Assembly: GCA_015501075.1 (NCBI GenBank)
Contig: JADNYJ010000027.1
Coordinates: 1-64,000 of the forward strand
From: Gymnopilus junonius
Taxonomy: Eukaryota > Basidiomycota > Agaricomycetes > Agaricales > Galerinaceae
DNA length: 64,000 bases
Direction of reading: 5' to 3'
Shown here: one piece after another, positions 1 to 10,940 of the stretch
How positions within the stretch are numbered: position 1 is the first letter of the stretch
Layout of the letters: every line of letters starts with the position of its first letter
Notes under the pieces: model-generated
What the model was told of the DNA's origin: nothing
The model's input: the letters and a program-made list of their open reading frames with translations, nothing else
The model's database searches: none
Translations under genes and position numbers: made by a program

Positions 1-39
1 AAAGAAGGTAAGTCAAACATTTTCTTATTTCACGCTGTG

Positions 40-381
40 TTAACTGACCTCACTGACAGACTCCTTGTCGCTGTCTCCATTTTCCGAGGCTGACCCAGAC
101 ACCTTCTTCATCCTGGGCAGAAATTTAAATAAACCCTTGCTCTTCTTCTTCGGCGGCTGTGACTTCAAGTCTAAAGTTAGTTGCATGTGCATTGTTTTTG
201 ACAGATCAATACTCACAGAAGTCATAGAAGCTTCCTCATCACTGTCGAGCACTGCTTTGCTGATTCGTTTCCGAGTCTTTGGTGCGAGGGACTTCATAGC
301 CGCGATGGCGATGTTTTTGATAGAAGGGACCCGACCGGACCATGTGGCATTGCCACTAGTCACGTCCTTGTCCTTCGCCAT
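40..381 (-). CDS. Small basic/acidic hypothetical ORF (113 aa)
   Basis: An uninterrupted reading frame starting MAKDKDVTSG, rich in Ser, Lys and Asp/Glu. It has a lysine cluster (PPKKKSKG) near residue 75 that could act as a nuclear-localisation-like patch. I do not recognise a family. It lies at the window edge next to transposon debris, so it may be a piece of a mobile-element gene rather than a host gene. No splice sites or promoter were convincing. The overlapping plus-strand frame is a shadow. Confidence 0.25.
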   Translation of the reverse strand: MAKDKDVTSGNATWSGRVPSIKNIAIAAMKSLAPKTRKRISKAVLDSDEEASMTSVSIDLSKTMHMQLTLDLKSQPPKKKSKGLFKFLPRMKKVSGSASENGDSDKESVSEVS

Positions 382-489
382 GCTGGAAGGAGAATTGACA
401 AGCTGCCACTTAGATTAGATAGTGTAGATATTTTTTTCTCGGTGGCGTGGTCCTGTATAGTTAGTTATATAAGATTTTCCCTGATATTT

Positions 490-585
490 ATACCTCGGGT
501 ATCTCCGGGTCATGGGTCCAGTGGGCCATACCCGGACCCGTACCCATGAGTACCCGTACCCGTGACCCGTCTGGGTAGGCATGAC
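490..585. repeat. Degenerate ACCCG/CGGGT-rich short repeat
   Basis: The stretch is built from repeated TACCCG / CGGGTA-type hexamers in both orientations (for example around 495-515 and 528-570). It resembles short G/C-rich degenerate arrays seen inside fungal transposons. It is not the TTAGGG telomere repeat. Confidence 0.5.
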
Positions 586-609
586 CTGTGCATTTCCCTA
601 TTGGTGATT

Positions 610-1275
610 GGTTCCCTGCTATATTTAATGCTAGGAACATGACCTGATATAGCCTTTGCTGTAACACAGATGGCTAAGTTCGCTGCGAACCCATCTGATG
701 AACATCTGAACCATGCTAAATATATCATGTGCTACCTTGTTGGTACGTGCAACTATGCACTTGTGTTCGATGGAAACAGTGATAAAGGCTTGTATGCCTA
801 CTGTGATGCCTCATATGGTGATGATAGAACAGAGCCTGATTGCATGCGTCAATCTATGCAGGGATACTTCTTTTCCCTTGCTAGTGGGAGTATCAAATGG
901 CACTCCAAAATGCAGACTCTAGTATCAACGACATCCACAATGGCAGAATACATGGCACTCTCTGACTGTGCACGTGATTGTGCATGGTTTAAGATTCTAT
1001 TCGAAGAACTCGGGATGTCAATCCCATACATTCCCTTATATGGAGATAGTCATGGAGCTATTTTTAACTCGCAAAATCCCATCACCCAAAAAGGGATAAA
1101 GCACATTGAAATACGCTACCACTATATCTGGGAACAAATAGAACTTGGGAACATTAAAGTAGAGCACATCCCTACGGACAAAAATGTTGCCGATATGTTC
1201 ACCAAGAATCTAGGCCCTACCCTGTTCCTTAAACACAGACAGGCTCTAGGCATAGAGTTCTATCCCTTAGAATAG
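610..1275 (+). pseudogene. 5'-truncated Ty1/copia polyprotein end (RT tail and RNase H)
   Basis: This is the last ~220 codons of a copia-type Pol. It begins in the reverse-transcriptase tail (GSLLYLMLGT) and has one in-frame TGA at 640-642, where the family has Arg before Pro-Asp-Ile. It then runs open to the stop. Landmarks are YCDASYGDD (RNase H start), STTSTMAEYMAL, a KHIEIRYHYI block and HIPTDKNVADMFTKNL, all typical of copia RNase H. Everything upstream (gag, protease, integrase, most of RT) is missing. A purine tract and an LTR follow, so this is the 3' end of an insertion whose 5' part is lost. It is not functional. Confidence 0.9.
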
Positions 1276-1337
1276 AATACTGACACATCGCGTCAGAAAC
1301 AAGTATGTGTGCTAGCGTGGCACTACTTGAGGGGGAG

Positions 1338-1678
1338 TGTTGACATGATAAGTGTCCATGTGACTACATCACATGACTCACATGACATGCGTGATCAGAC
1401 GCATCTATACGCGACTAGATCCAGTGATGACAGAGTATCACAGTCTTCTTATATGACTAAAACATGTGATCACTTAGTGAGCATATTACTCATCTTATGA
1501 GTAGATATTAGTAATTACATAGTAATTAGTTGAGTAATTGCCTTATGCATTACTCATATGTAGTTAGTCACTGTATGTCCTGTAGGTATATAAGGACGCT
1601 CTAAACAGTGTCCTAATCTAAGTCTTTTGCACTTCTAAGTAGTAGCCTAAGTAGTCACCTTAGCACTAGCCTCTAACA
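1338..1678 (+). repeat. LTR of the truncated copia element
   Basis: It follows the polypurine tract TTGAGGGGGAG at once. It begins TGTTGACATG and ends CTCTAACA, with short inverted TGTT...AACA termini. Its 341-bp length suits a fungal copia LTR. The second LTR is absent, so the target duplication cannot be checked. Confidence 0.8.
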
Positions 1679-1745
1679 ACCCAGGTAAGATAGTAGCTAC
1701 AATGATACTATGCAGAGCACACTACTTGCTGCTCTATATTGATGA

Positions 1746-1919
1746 CCGATCCGACGCAGTGACAGGGAGTTCATAGGCTATGCCTATGAATTCATGGAAG
1801 AACAACTGGTGAACGTCGACGACATCGACAACTCACCTAATGACTGGTATGATGTGGCACATGACTCTTGGCAGGGTGAGGAAGCAGAAAACAATATGAG
1901 CGGTGAGCCTCATTATTGA
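1746..1919 (+). pseudogene. Short coding tail of a second LTR retrotransposon
   Basis: A 57-codon open stretch follows tandem TGA stops and ends with TGA. It contains acidic text such as NVDDIDNSPNDWYDVAHD. It sits directly upstream of a purine tract (GTAGGGGGTAA) and a second LTR-like block, so it is probably the C-terminal end of that element's polyprotein. I do not recognise the motif well enough to assign Ty3 or Ty1. Confidence 0.45.
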
Positions 1920-1951
1920 AGCCAGGGGCTTCAATTCTTAGTAGGGGGTAA

Positions 1952-2410
1952 TGTTACAATCCCCCATTTCTCCTTATCTTATCATGCACCTGTCTCTTCT
2001 TCTTGTTATCATTTATCATCCAATTTTACTATTTATAGTTTCTCATGATCATCTTCACTCGCAAGATGATCATTCTCTTTCCTACACATATGCAGACAAT
2101 CTCTCCTTTTTGATCATCACCCCTTGTGCAGTATCTCTGTGATGATCACCCCTTCTGATTCCCCTGTTTTGATATCGTTTCATTTATATTATTGTTAACC
2201 ACAAATAGTATATAAACCATAGCTAGTCTACCTGTATTCTTTAGCTTGTTCTTGAGAATCTATTCTCTTGTATCAACCAGAGCGAACTTGAACTTCTAAG
2301 GCAATCTTCTATCAAAGACAATACCTTAGTTGACTTCATTGAACAAACTCTATGACTACTATGCTAGTCCTTATCTTATCAGATTAGGATCTATCATCAA
2401 TGTCGTAACA
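1952..2410 (+). repeat. Second LTR (459 bp)
   Basis: A purine-rich tract precedes a block that begins TGTTAC and ends GTAACA, a perfect 6-bp terminal inversion. A TATA-like TATATAAACC lies near 2208. The geometry (coding tail, purine tract, TG...CA block) is that of a 3' LTR. Confidence 0.7.
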
Positions 2411-3867
2411 GTACCTGCATCCTCTACTTCCATAGTTTGAATTACTAAGTATTTTCTGGTGATCCATAGGCAGTGGGAAATTGGTATGCTGTGTAACAGA
2501 CACCAATGGGAACTGCACCAAGTGTTGCTGTGGGAATTGCTGAAGCTCACCCTGTTTATTTTTGAGTTGGCAGGTCATGGATCCTGAGAATGCAGTGTTG
2601 ATGTTATGAGGAGGTATGCAAAGGATGTTTGTGAATTATTTGGGGATTTGTGAAATCCTAAATCCTATCTATATGAAAGCAGAAAGTTGCCCATTATTGA
2701 CCTCTCCACATTCTGCAATTCTCAAAAGAAAAAAAATGATATAAAGGCCTACTCAACAGGTATTTTATGGCCCAGAGAAAATATTTTGATATTTTCTCTA
2801 TTTCAATGACTCCCACTTTTAAAGGCTTGCAATCTGTCATTGAAATGTATTTCTAGCCCCCTTCTCAAAAACGGATGTTGGGCCATCTTCATGAAATATC
2901 ATTTTGAAGTTATTGAAGGTTTATTAACCACAGAGTGTATGCACCTAGGAAGAAGGAATGTTGAATTCAAGTTCAGATAGGATATCGATACATAGGGTTG
3001 CTTGTATCTACAAACAGTCTATAATACAACTGAAGCTGAAATTGGTCTTTTTCTCTAGGCTGGGCTGTAAGGCAATATCAGCTAGGACCCTTAGGAAGAT
3101 TTTTCCGTTTGTTCAACCTGGATAATGACAATGGTGTCATTATGTGTGTTTGAATCCAAAATTGGCTGGGGTCAGCCATACTGAAGGATGTCATGTAATT
3201 GTCAAGTGAACAAGATGGCATCGCCTTACTATTGCAGGTAAAGATGCAGTATCAAATGTTGTTTGATCTCCCAAAACCTCTTTGTTGCTTGCAAGGTTTT
3301 TCCAATTTTTAATTGTTGCAGTTGCTGAATTCTGCTCATTGTCCAACCATACAGGGTGGGAGTTCAAGTTGCTCATCAAAGAATTGGAATATAATTTGCA
3401 GAGGGACAGCAAGAACATGAAATGGGTCCCACTCAGCTGAAAAACAATATTAGCATTCAGCCACAGTAAGGTTTAAATATTGGCCATTCGAAGAGAAAAT
3501 CAACATACATCAGTGAGGTAAAAGCTGAGGTCAAGAGATGCAAAGATCATGGTCAGAAGTCCAGTGGGTATAGCAACTGAAATTAAGTTATTTCAGGAGG
3601 AGGCAAAGAGGGATTTCAGAGAAAATATTACTTTGAATGATGTGGTCAATCAACCTGTCCAATGATTGGAAGCCTGTTTTGTGCTCATGCTAAAGATGCA
3701 TTACTTGCATACAGTCAAAGCCTGATTTGGGCCTGAAGACATACACTAAATAACAGAGGCTTCGGGTTTATGAGCTTCTACACTATATTTAGACTCTTAA
3801 TTGAGTCTTGCATCATGTCCTTGACTGGTGCCAATCCCGCATGGGAGCCAGTATATACCGATTGGCC
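2411..3867. other. CpG-poor transposon-derived remnant, no intact gene
   Basis: AT-rich DNA with very few CG dinucleotides. On the minus strand short coding-like stretches appear (2384-2578 and 3191-3418, and a frame reading EWDPFHVLAVPL near 3400), broken by stops and frame changes. They look like remains of one transposon-type gene that I cannot name. Confidence 0.5.
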
Positions 3868-3926
3868 AGGAAAATCTGGATAAAACTATCCAGAAACCCC
3901 CCCTTCCAAAAGAAACCCCAGGGATT
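3868..3926 (-). repeat. Hairpin-bearing repeat, left copy
   Basis: Contains a perfect 8-bp stem with a 4-nt loop (TCTGGATA / TATCCAGA, 3875-3894) next to a run of seven C. The same ~50-bp unit recurs in opposite orientation at 6419-6475. Read on the minus strand, a CTRR tetramer (CTGG) follows the stem after five bases, as at Helitron 3' ends. Confidence 0.6.
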
Positions 3927-4702
3927 CTGACTAAAGTATTGGGAAAGGGAGGTTTCCCTTGCCAGTCCCTTGTCAGCATGCTGTCGTCAGGAAGCCAAAG
4001 GTTGAAAGTCTGATTTCACACTACCAAAAGGTCACATGACCAAATAAACAATGTTCATTCTGTGAATGCCAGCACATCCTTCCTTCCCCACCTCCTCCTT
4101 CCATCTGCCATAGTTTGCGTGGGCACCAAATGTTTTCTGGCAAGTGGACATGAGTGCAGATGTCACTCGCGCCATGCCAGGGTCCTCATGTGTTGGATTC
4201 CTGGCTGCCAGCTGACGACAGCACTACCAGCTTCTGACTGGCAACCCTCAACTACTGTCTGCTGCTGCTGCCGTCTTTCCACCTCCCTCACTTGCAAATG
4301 AGATGGAGGTTTCATGCCCCTCTTTTTTCCTGGATTGGCAGGCCTCAATATGTTGCAGTAGTGATGCTTGGGAGGCCTGCCAAGTAAGTGTAAGTCTTTC
4401 CTGTCTTTATTGTTTGTCATAGTATTCTCACTGACATTTCTTTGGCAGGTAGCAGATGGATGCTGCCACCTCTCCACCTCCCTTGCTAGCAAGAGCGAGG
4501 TCTGATTCTCCCTATCTCTCACCCCACCAGCTCCCAACTTCTTACCATCAGTCACTCAGGTGTCTGATGTGCCGTTTCACAAGATTGGCGCCATCCACCT
4601 GTTCCTCAGACATCTGATGTGCCCTTTCCCAAGATTGGGCACTGTCTGTCTCTCACCTGCCTCTCCTCTCTTCCCCTCTCTTGTTGTTGTCACCCTAGCC
4701 TC

Positions 4703-4771
4703 ATGAGCAAGACCATTACCATTGAGGCAGAGTCTTCAGACACCATCAACAATGTCAAGGCCAAGATCTAG
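4703..4771 (+). pseudogene. Ubiquitin-derived fragment
   Basis: The short frame reads KTITIEAESSDTINNVKAKI and then TAG. It closely matches the ubiquitin segment after the first beta hairpin ([20 protein letters not shown] in the family). Only about 20 residues remain; the first strand and the Gly-Gly end are missing. It is a captured or decayed piece inside CpG-poor repeat DNA, not a working ubiquitin gene. Confidence 0.75.
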
Positions 4772-4947
4772 ATAGTCAATGTATTAGATACTTAATATAT
4801 GTTTTTCTTAACACTATACCTACAAGTAAATGGTGTGCAGTGGGTTTCCCTATGTATGTGATTCTGAATATAGTTTGATTAGTATGTAGTCACTCTAAAT
4901 GTATTCTTTACACTGTAATTTCATTTTTTGTTCTTGTCATTGAACAG

Positions 4948-4996
4948 CTTTGTGTACATAGTAAGTATAGAAATGAAATAATGTTACTACAATCAT
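4948..4996 (+). repeat. 49-bp direct repeat, copy 1
   Basis: Near-identical to 5177-5225, with three base differences over 49 bp. It starts CTTTGTGTA and ends ACAATCAT. It lies inside the same CpG-poor block as the ubiquitin scrap. Confidence 0.8.
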
Positions 4997-5176
4997 GTGG
5001 CTCCCATGAAATTTTCTTGCTCATCCACAGCATTGGTGACACCAGCATGCATTGTGATTTCTAGTGTACTTGCAAAGCCTGACAGTTGAGTTCCAACATG
5101 GTACTTGTGGAACCCAGTCCACTGGCAGGTAAGTTATAGAGACTTTATTGTCCCTCAAAAGCAGAGCTACTAATAA

Positions 5177-5225
5177 CTTTGTGTATGTAGTAAGTATAGA
5201 AATAAAATAATGTTACTACAATCAT
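5177..5225 (+). repeat. 49-bp direct repeat, copy 2
   Basis: Second copy of the unit at 4948-4996. Two of the three differences form a CA versus TG pair, as expected if an ancestral CG decayed differently in each copy. Confidence 0.8.
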
Positions 5226-5415
5226 TGACCATGTATGAGGTGGGGACAAGTTGCCCTAGTGTGTCCCTCTTGTCGACAAATTCCACATTTTCACCCAGCA
5301 CTGCCTGACAAGGCTGGTTGAATCCTAGTGCCTCCTCCATGAGGAGGGCCCTCATTCATGCTCATCAACTGTACATGTTATAAACAAAGACTCAGAGAGC
5401 AGATAATGGCCATGC

Positions 5416-5471
5416 CTCAGCTGCAATGCATTTGCCACACATGACTTTGTGGCAAATGCATTGCAGCTGAG
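5416..5471. repeat. Perfect 24-bp palindrome with 8-nt loop
   Basis: The arms 5416-5439 and 5448-5471 are exact reverse complements (outer bases CTCAGCTGCAATG...), separated by CATGACTT. There is no following T run, so it is not a simple terminator. It may be a transposon end, a fold-back MITE core or a recombination product. Confidence 0.9.
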
Positions 5472-6418
5472 CTCAGCACAGAGCTGAAACTCCGACCACC
5501 AGGTTTCTGATAACAGGTCCAAACAAAGCTTGATCAAGTCATGTACAAGGGGTATGTTGGCATTTGCTGAGCAACACGACCTTGGGAGGGAGGGTGTGGG
5601 TCAGGTGACCTTAAACACAAAACTTACATGACTTATAGATGAGTGTATTTGTGTGATTTTGGCAGCTGTAAGTGCTGAGAACAGTCTTAATATGCAACAA
5701 AGCAGTCTATTGACCACATTTGATCTGAAAAAAGGGCATGAGATGGCCAAGGGATGGCTCTGCTGTGCAAATGACATCATTTACATAGCCACAGCATCAC
5801 TTTCCACTGAAAAAATTCCATACACAACACTTTTATGGATCACAGCTTCACTTCTTCCTTGACTGAGCTCACTGGTCATACAACAAACTTTGAAAAAGAT
5901 ATGTTTTGGTCCAAGTTCCAACTTGGGTGGTATTTATGATAGCTCTGTGATGTGTAATGACTCTGAGTGTGAGATGCTCATTGAGGATGTCAATCTTGTG
6001 TGGTGCACTGGCAGTGGTCCTGCCAATGCAACTTGATTTGTGCCAAGTTTTACTGTTCTTAACAGTAAATGATAACCAAAAAGATTGACTTTATCCTTAC
6101 TATTATTTTATGTGTCGAGGTTTGGTCAAGGTCTTTTTGAGAAACCTAAAACAGCTTGGTTCCATGACAACAATTACAAGATGGATACAGGATTCAGAGA
6201 GTATCAGCAAAGCAAAGAAATGGCGGAAGCAGCAGAAGGTGTAACCGTGTAATGATTCCGGCTGGCCAAATGCATGGGAATATACTTCTAAATTTAGCAG
6301 GTACAAGAGGGAGGGTGGCCGCGGAGGAGCCTTAAACGTGAAAACCAAGGTTGTGTAGCGGAAATTTTTTTTACATACCCCTTGGTCATGTATGGGGATT
6401 TCTCTCCATCGCATCGGG

Positions 6419-6475
6419 AACCCTCGGTTTTTCTTAGAAGGGGGGGGTTCTGGATAGTTTTATCCGGAAAATCTA
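6419..6475 (+). repeat. Hairpin-bearing repeat, right copy
   Basis: Inverted partner of 3868-3926. The stem is 6449-6468 (TCTGGATA, loop GTTT, TATCCGGA) and is preceded by eight G. Five bases after the stem comes CTAG followed by T, matching the hairpin-spacer-CTRR-T layout of Helitron 3' termini. Confidence 0.6.
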
Positions 6476-7438
6476 GTAATGTTTCCATGTTATTAGGCCA
6501 GGGGATTTCAAATGAGTTATCTGTGGAGCAATCCCAGGAGCTTGAAACACATATGCGTACATCTTTAGCACCAGTTCATCGCCAATCTTGACCCTTGTGT
6601 GTACCTAAACTTAATGATTTCGGAAAGCTTTGTTTCGAAACAGGTACAATGATGAGGAAGAGCGATTACTGAGGTCCAATCGGGTGTAGAGTCTACTTCG
6701 AAGCTCTACACCTGAGGCCGTTTACCAAGTTTTACATCTTTACTTCACCTTAGGCAAAATAATGCTGCCCACATTCTAGTGAGGACATTTTCAGAATTCC
6801 GTAACTTTCTCGTCCGGGTATTACTGGACGATAGAAGCTGGAGGCGTTGTTGATTTCCCGAATATGGAAAATATTGCAACGGGCATGAGAAATTGTATCC
6901 GGTCGCTCCGAGCCGGAGAATGCGACGTAGGTAAGTTGTGTTTATGAAGGCTCCCCAGGTCCACATATCGCACTAATTTTGAGGTGCATCCGTAGTCGAG
7001 GAAGTTCACCAGCTTGTCAAGTTCTCCATCGAGTTGTTATCCTTGTCTTGAAGATTCTCGTTATCGAAAGTTTGACCCTAATTTATCTGGGATTTTCAGC
7101 GAAACATAAATATCACGTCCAATGGTTTAGCCTTTTGTCTTGTTACATGGCACCCAAATAGGTAGCAGCATCCAATCGGATGAAGGAATATGATTACAAA
7201 AAACCCCCAGCTGCGATCGCGACTGATCGCTCTGAGGCCGCGAAATTATTCAACATTAAAGAAAAGTAGGCATATCCTATGCAGGGTCAGGATCGTCATG
7301 GTACACCGGGCCTGGGGACGAATTCCAAGTAGCAATGAAACTGTGGCTGCGGAATCCAAGGATTACTTATTTGCTGCGAAGCCTCCCCTTCAGGGCCCTG
7401 GTTGAGAGGGTTTTTGCTGAGGAAATTGAGAATGGCTC
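6476..7438. other. Intergenic, no gene recognised
   Basis: Only short non-conserved frames on both strands. A 9-bp stem (GGTGTAGAG / CTCTACACC) with a 12-nt loop lies near 6690-6720. CpG content is higher here than in the debris to the left, so this marks the return to ordinary sequence. Confidence 0.4.
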
Positions 7439-8765
7439 TTATACGTCAACTTCTCCGAGCTTCTCTACATCAATCACATAGGCGACCTCATTTTCAGGAG
7501 ATGACGTGTCTGTATCCAGATGATGTCCGCTGTCACTTCTTTCTAACCAAGCAGGGACGGTAGTAGTTGTCTGTTCTGTGGTAACATGGACGCGGACCGC
7601 AATGAGGACGAATACCAGGCCTATAAATGCGACAAAGCATCAACATCTTCCCATATACTAGCATCAGAAAGGACTCACCCACGCTTGGAACAACAGCTGA
7701 CTGCAGGATAATTTGGAAGTCGCTTTTGAGGAAATACAAGATGACGAGTGCAAAAACTTGCAAGGTGTAGATCATGGCGCTTTCAATAACAATTCGCAAG
7801 AGCTTTGCCAAGCTAAGTCGCGACCCCCGGTCAACGAGGCCAGACACAGTAGACGACCTATGTTGTCTCCAAATTTTTAGTACAATTAACCCCGTGGCCA
7901 TCGCATTCCGGACAAATGCAATAGGGTAGATAAGGCCGAGCAACGTCCGTGCAATAGAAAAAGGGACTATCTTTGGGTGTTGAAACCAAATGAGCGTAAC
8001 GGTATTGATGCCTAAGACGATGGGAAATTTAAGGCAGCGTAACACTGTAAAGCACACACCTATTGCCAATAACTGAAGAAGTATAGGTATAATAACAACC
8101 AAGAAGTTAGAGCTCCAGATAACGTAGCATCGATAAATCTAATTTCGCGTTTCATTGGTATGGAACCTAAGCCGATACTTTGAGAGATCACTCACAACAA
8201 GACCATCACCTAGCCATGTCATCACAACCGTAGAAGCATTGCTGGCTTCGTTATCCCATCTCTGAAGGTCATGCATGTACTTCAAATAACCGCGGGGATC
8301 AGTGTGAAGTATGAACGCTCGAACATAACGGTATAGCTGGATAACTGGCATGGTAGGCGGATTCAGTTTACAGGTAAAAGAGAAAAGAAAAACTGAAGAC
8401 TGACATAGATGGAATGTAGCGACGATGAACATCAGAATAGTGATCGTCAAAAAGATCTATAACATCCCTAAAAAGTTATTTCTATGCTAGGATTGAAGAG
8501 GAAACGCGTACCCATCTTGAACGACCTCCCACACGGCTTGACGACCTCGTTTTCAGTATCAGATTCGCCGAATAGACAAAGAGGCACGCGTAAATAGCTG
8601 GAAGAGACGTTTCAAACAACATCAGAGCAGTAGGATAAGAACTCACCATAAAATAGAATCTGGTCGAACAAGACGGGTGAGACTGCGGTAGCACAATGCA
8701 TGATGAACATGGACTCATACCTCAACCCACACCGCGACCGTGTATCCAACATCGTATCGCACCAT
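7439..8765 (-). CDS. Multi-spanning membrane protein, agaricomycete-expanded family
   Basis: The hand-built model has seven exons (8765-8721, 8659-8647, 8597-8512, 8456-8405, 8344-8196, 8138-7679, 7620-7439) and gives 328 aa with every phase closing. It starts MVRYDVGYTVAVWVE. It shows about seven hydrophobic segments: ILFYAIYACLFVYSA, IFLTITILMFIVATFH, a segment after the conserved WLGDGLVIYRCYVIW motif, VVIIPILLQLLAIGV, and a last one at GLVFVLIAVRVHV. The C-terminal tail is Thr/Ser/Glu-rich and cytosolic-looking. These features match a large uncharacterised family of ~330-residue membrane proteins in mushroom fungi, with the GD-IYRCYVIW signature in the middle. Receptor or transporter roles have been guessed for such proteins, but no function can be read here. 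Confidence 0.85.
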
Positions 8766-10532
8766 GTTCACATGAAGGCTGAAAGAAAGTGAGCTCGGCA
8801 GCTCTGCGACAGAGGTGCGAGTTAAGTATAAAGGGCTACCCGAGTGGCTGGCGATTCTTGTTTAATTCTGCTTGTTGAAGGGGCCGAAGCGAGTGCCTTT
8901 AAATTCTCAGCCCTGAGTATGCTCGCTAGCGTTGGGTTCCGTAACAATAGTGGATATGATCGTCAGCGAAAAGGCACACTAGTTGTATACCTTCTGAAGT
9001 CTTGGAAGTATTTCAATACTGCACGGTATCAAGCTGAACTCCGGCCGTATCAGCAATTGAGATTGATATGAGGGACTTGGAAAAGCAACACGGCTTGCCT
9101 GAAATAGGTATAGATCGTTGCTTTTAGTAGACTGTTCGATCGATCACTCTTCCCGTGACTAGAAGGACTAATTTTCATTGGCGGCCCCAATGTTAATTCT
9201 GGCCGACAGGCCCCGGACGTCGCTTGGATTCAATGGAGGCTGCGGGATGGTGTCAGTTCATCAAGCCATAAGGAGACGATATCGTACCCCTATTTTCGTA
9301 AGCTACTGGGTCTAGACTTCAGACTCGCAGAATGAAGGTAAAAATCAATCAATCACCCGAGCCTTTGATAAAGTAAACATCTGAGCAAATCAAAGTTTGC
9401 TGAAAAAGTCTTCGTAATGTACTGCTCGTCATATTATTGCAGACAACCAGTGACTTCAACTACCTAGTACTGCCCATACCAGCTAAATTCAACTCGTAAG
9501 TAAGAGCAATCACAGCTGGTGATGATCTGGAGATGCCGGTACCTGAACGAGAATTGTAGAATGCGGGGTTACCCCACGGCCGACCTTTACCCTGCACAAG
9601 GCCAGACTAGTCATACTAGCAAGGTCATGAGTTGTTTTGAACGGAGTCAAACCCCAGGTTTTAATCAAAACAGTTGATCAAGCATTTGGACCAGGACGTA
9701 GGGGAAGGGATGCGCATTCCCACTAGCGCAGTGTACATATTCGAATTCTATAGGTTGCGAGGGAGGTAGTTGGCACGGTGGCCAACGGTGGCCAACGGTG
9801 ATCATTGCACGTCATTGCTTCCTGCCACCTCAGGAAAGGGACCGGGAAAATGCCGGTCGGCGGCGCTGACAACTTGAGGTAAACAAGCGCCCTCAAGCCT
9901 TATTTGGTAAGCGAATTGATCGGACGATCGTTGGCAGCGGAGCGCCGCCCGCTGCCAATCCAAAAGAGAGCTCGACGCTCGTACGTTTTCGCCTACCCAG
10001 GCCCGACGTATATGTACGGGACTATGAAATGTTTATGTACTCTGACACTGACATTGAAACTGACAAGCCATATTCTGTTGAGTTTTTCTCTCGTCGAAAT
10101 TTCATTTCCATCCAGTTGTGAAGGGGACTCGGAGGTGCGCCACACATCGCTTCCTGAATCATACTGCGCGTCAGTTCAGTCGAATATGTACATTTTCGCC
10201 CTCCATTATGTGCCTTTTGTTGGTTGCGTTCTTACTTGATTCTGATTCCTTCCCCCCAAAAAAATAACTCCAATGGCTCCTTTCATTTCATTGTGGACAT
10301 CAAAGGAAAGAAATACAAGAAACACTCGCAGCACCGACGACGGTATCGTTGTGCACCCGACGATTTCCTTTCTTGTCGGATCCTAGCATACCAGACGCTC
10401 CCTGGGACCTGCGCGCCACACCCGGGCATCGTCATGCGCAGATGGCTGACAGCCCGATGTAAACCATAATGGATGCGAATGGGAGCTAATGTCACCACTC
10501 TGAAATGGGCAGGGTGAGCTCTGATATACTTG
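8766..10532. other. Long intergenic region
   Basis: No convincing coding region. A TATA-like element (TTTATACTT, minus strand) near 8825-8833 could serve the membrane-protein gene. A perfect tandem of GGTGGCCAAC (two copies plus a partial) lies near 9777-9800. The rest is mixed sequence with short chance frames. Confidence 0.5.
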
Positions 10533-10540
10533 TATAAAAG
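10533..10540 (+). promoter_or_regulatory. TATA box of the small gene at 10622
   Basis: A perfect TATAAAAG 82 bases upstream of the ATG, followed by a pyrimidine-rich leader, as in highly expressed fungal genes. Confidence 0.6.
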
Positions 10541-10621
10541 CTCTCGGTTGATTGTTCGAACTTGCCATCCATTACCACGAACTATCAACTTCATACATCG
10601 TTCAACGGATTCATCACTTTA

Positions 10622-10874
10622 ATGTCCTCCAACAATACAACCTCTGGCGAACTCAAGTTCGCATATTCCCTTCCGGCTTTTGTTAATTAACTGACCTCGC
10701 GTTTTATAGCAAGGACGCATCGTCGAGGATGCCGGAAATGTGACCCCAGGCACAATTTCACGGGCCAGACAACCATCTGGCTTGAAAGAGGCGCAACCCG
10801 CAGCTGCTGCTGGCAACTTGAAAGAAGACGCCGTCGTCAGCGCTGCTGCTAATGAGAAGGGCCAATCGTCATGA
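10622..10874 (+). CDS. Small hydrophilic CsbD-like candidate protein
   Basis: The start is MSSNNTTSGEL. After an intron the second exon reads QGRIVEDAGNVTPGT, then an Ala-rich stretch, and ends NEKGQSS. The spacing G-x-(I/V)-V-E-x-x-G-N-x-T and the Ala/Lys/Glu tail recall fungal CsbD-like stress proteins (from memory). Problem: the standard 53-nt intron (GTTCGC...TATAG, acceptor just before CAAGG) leaves the second exon in the wrong frame. A 28-nt intron from GTTAAT would keep frame but is unusually short. So there is a one-base issue or a non-standard splice. A further intron-like GTATGT...CTTAG (10876-10940) lies just after the stop, probably in the 3' UTR. Confidence 0.5.
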
Positions 10875-10940
10875 GGTATGTACTATGTATTCATTTCAAT
10901 TGCGATTGTGGGATTTGCTCAACCCAGTTGCTTTTCTTAG

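Noticed and set aside
490..585. Possible telomere-like array
   Set aside because: The unit is ACCCG/CGGGT in both orientations, not TTAGGG, and it lies beside an internal transposon piece.
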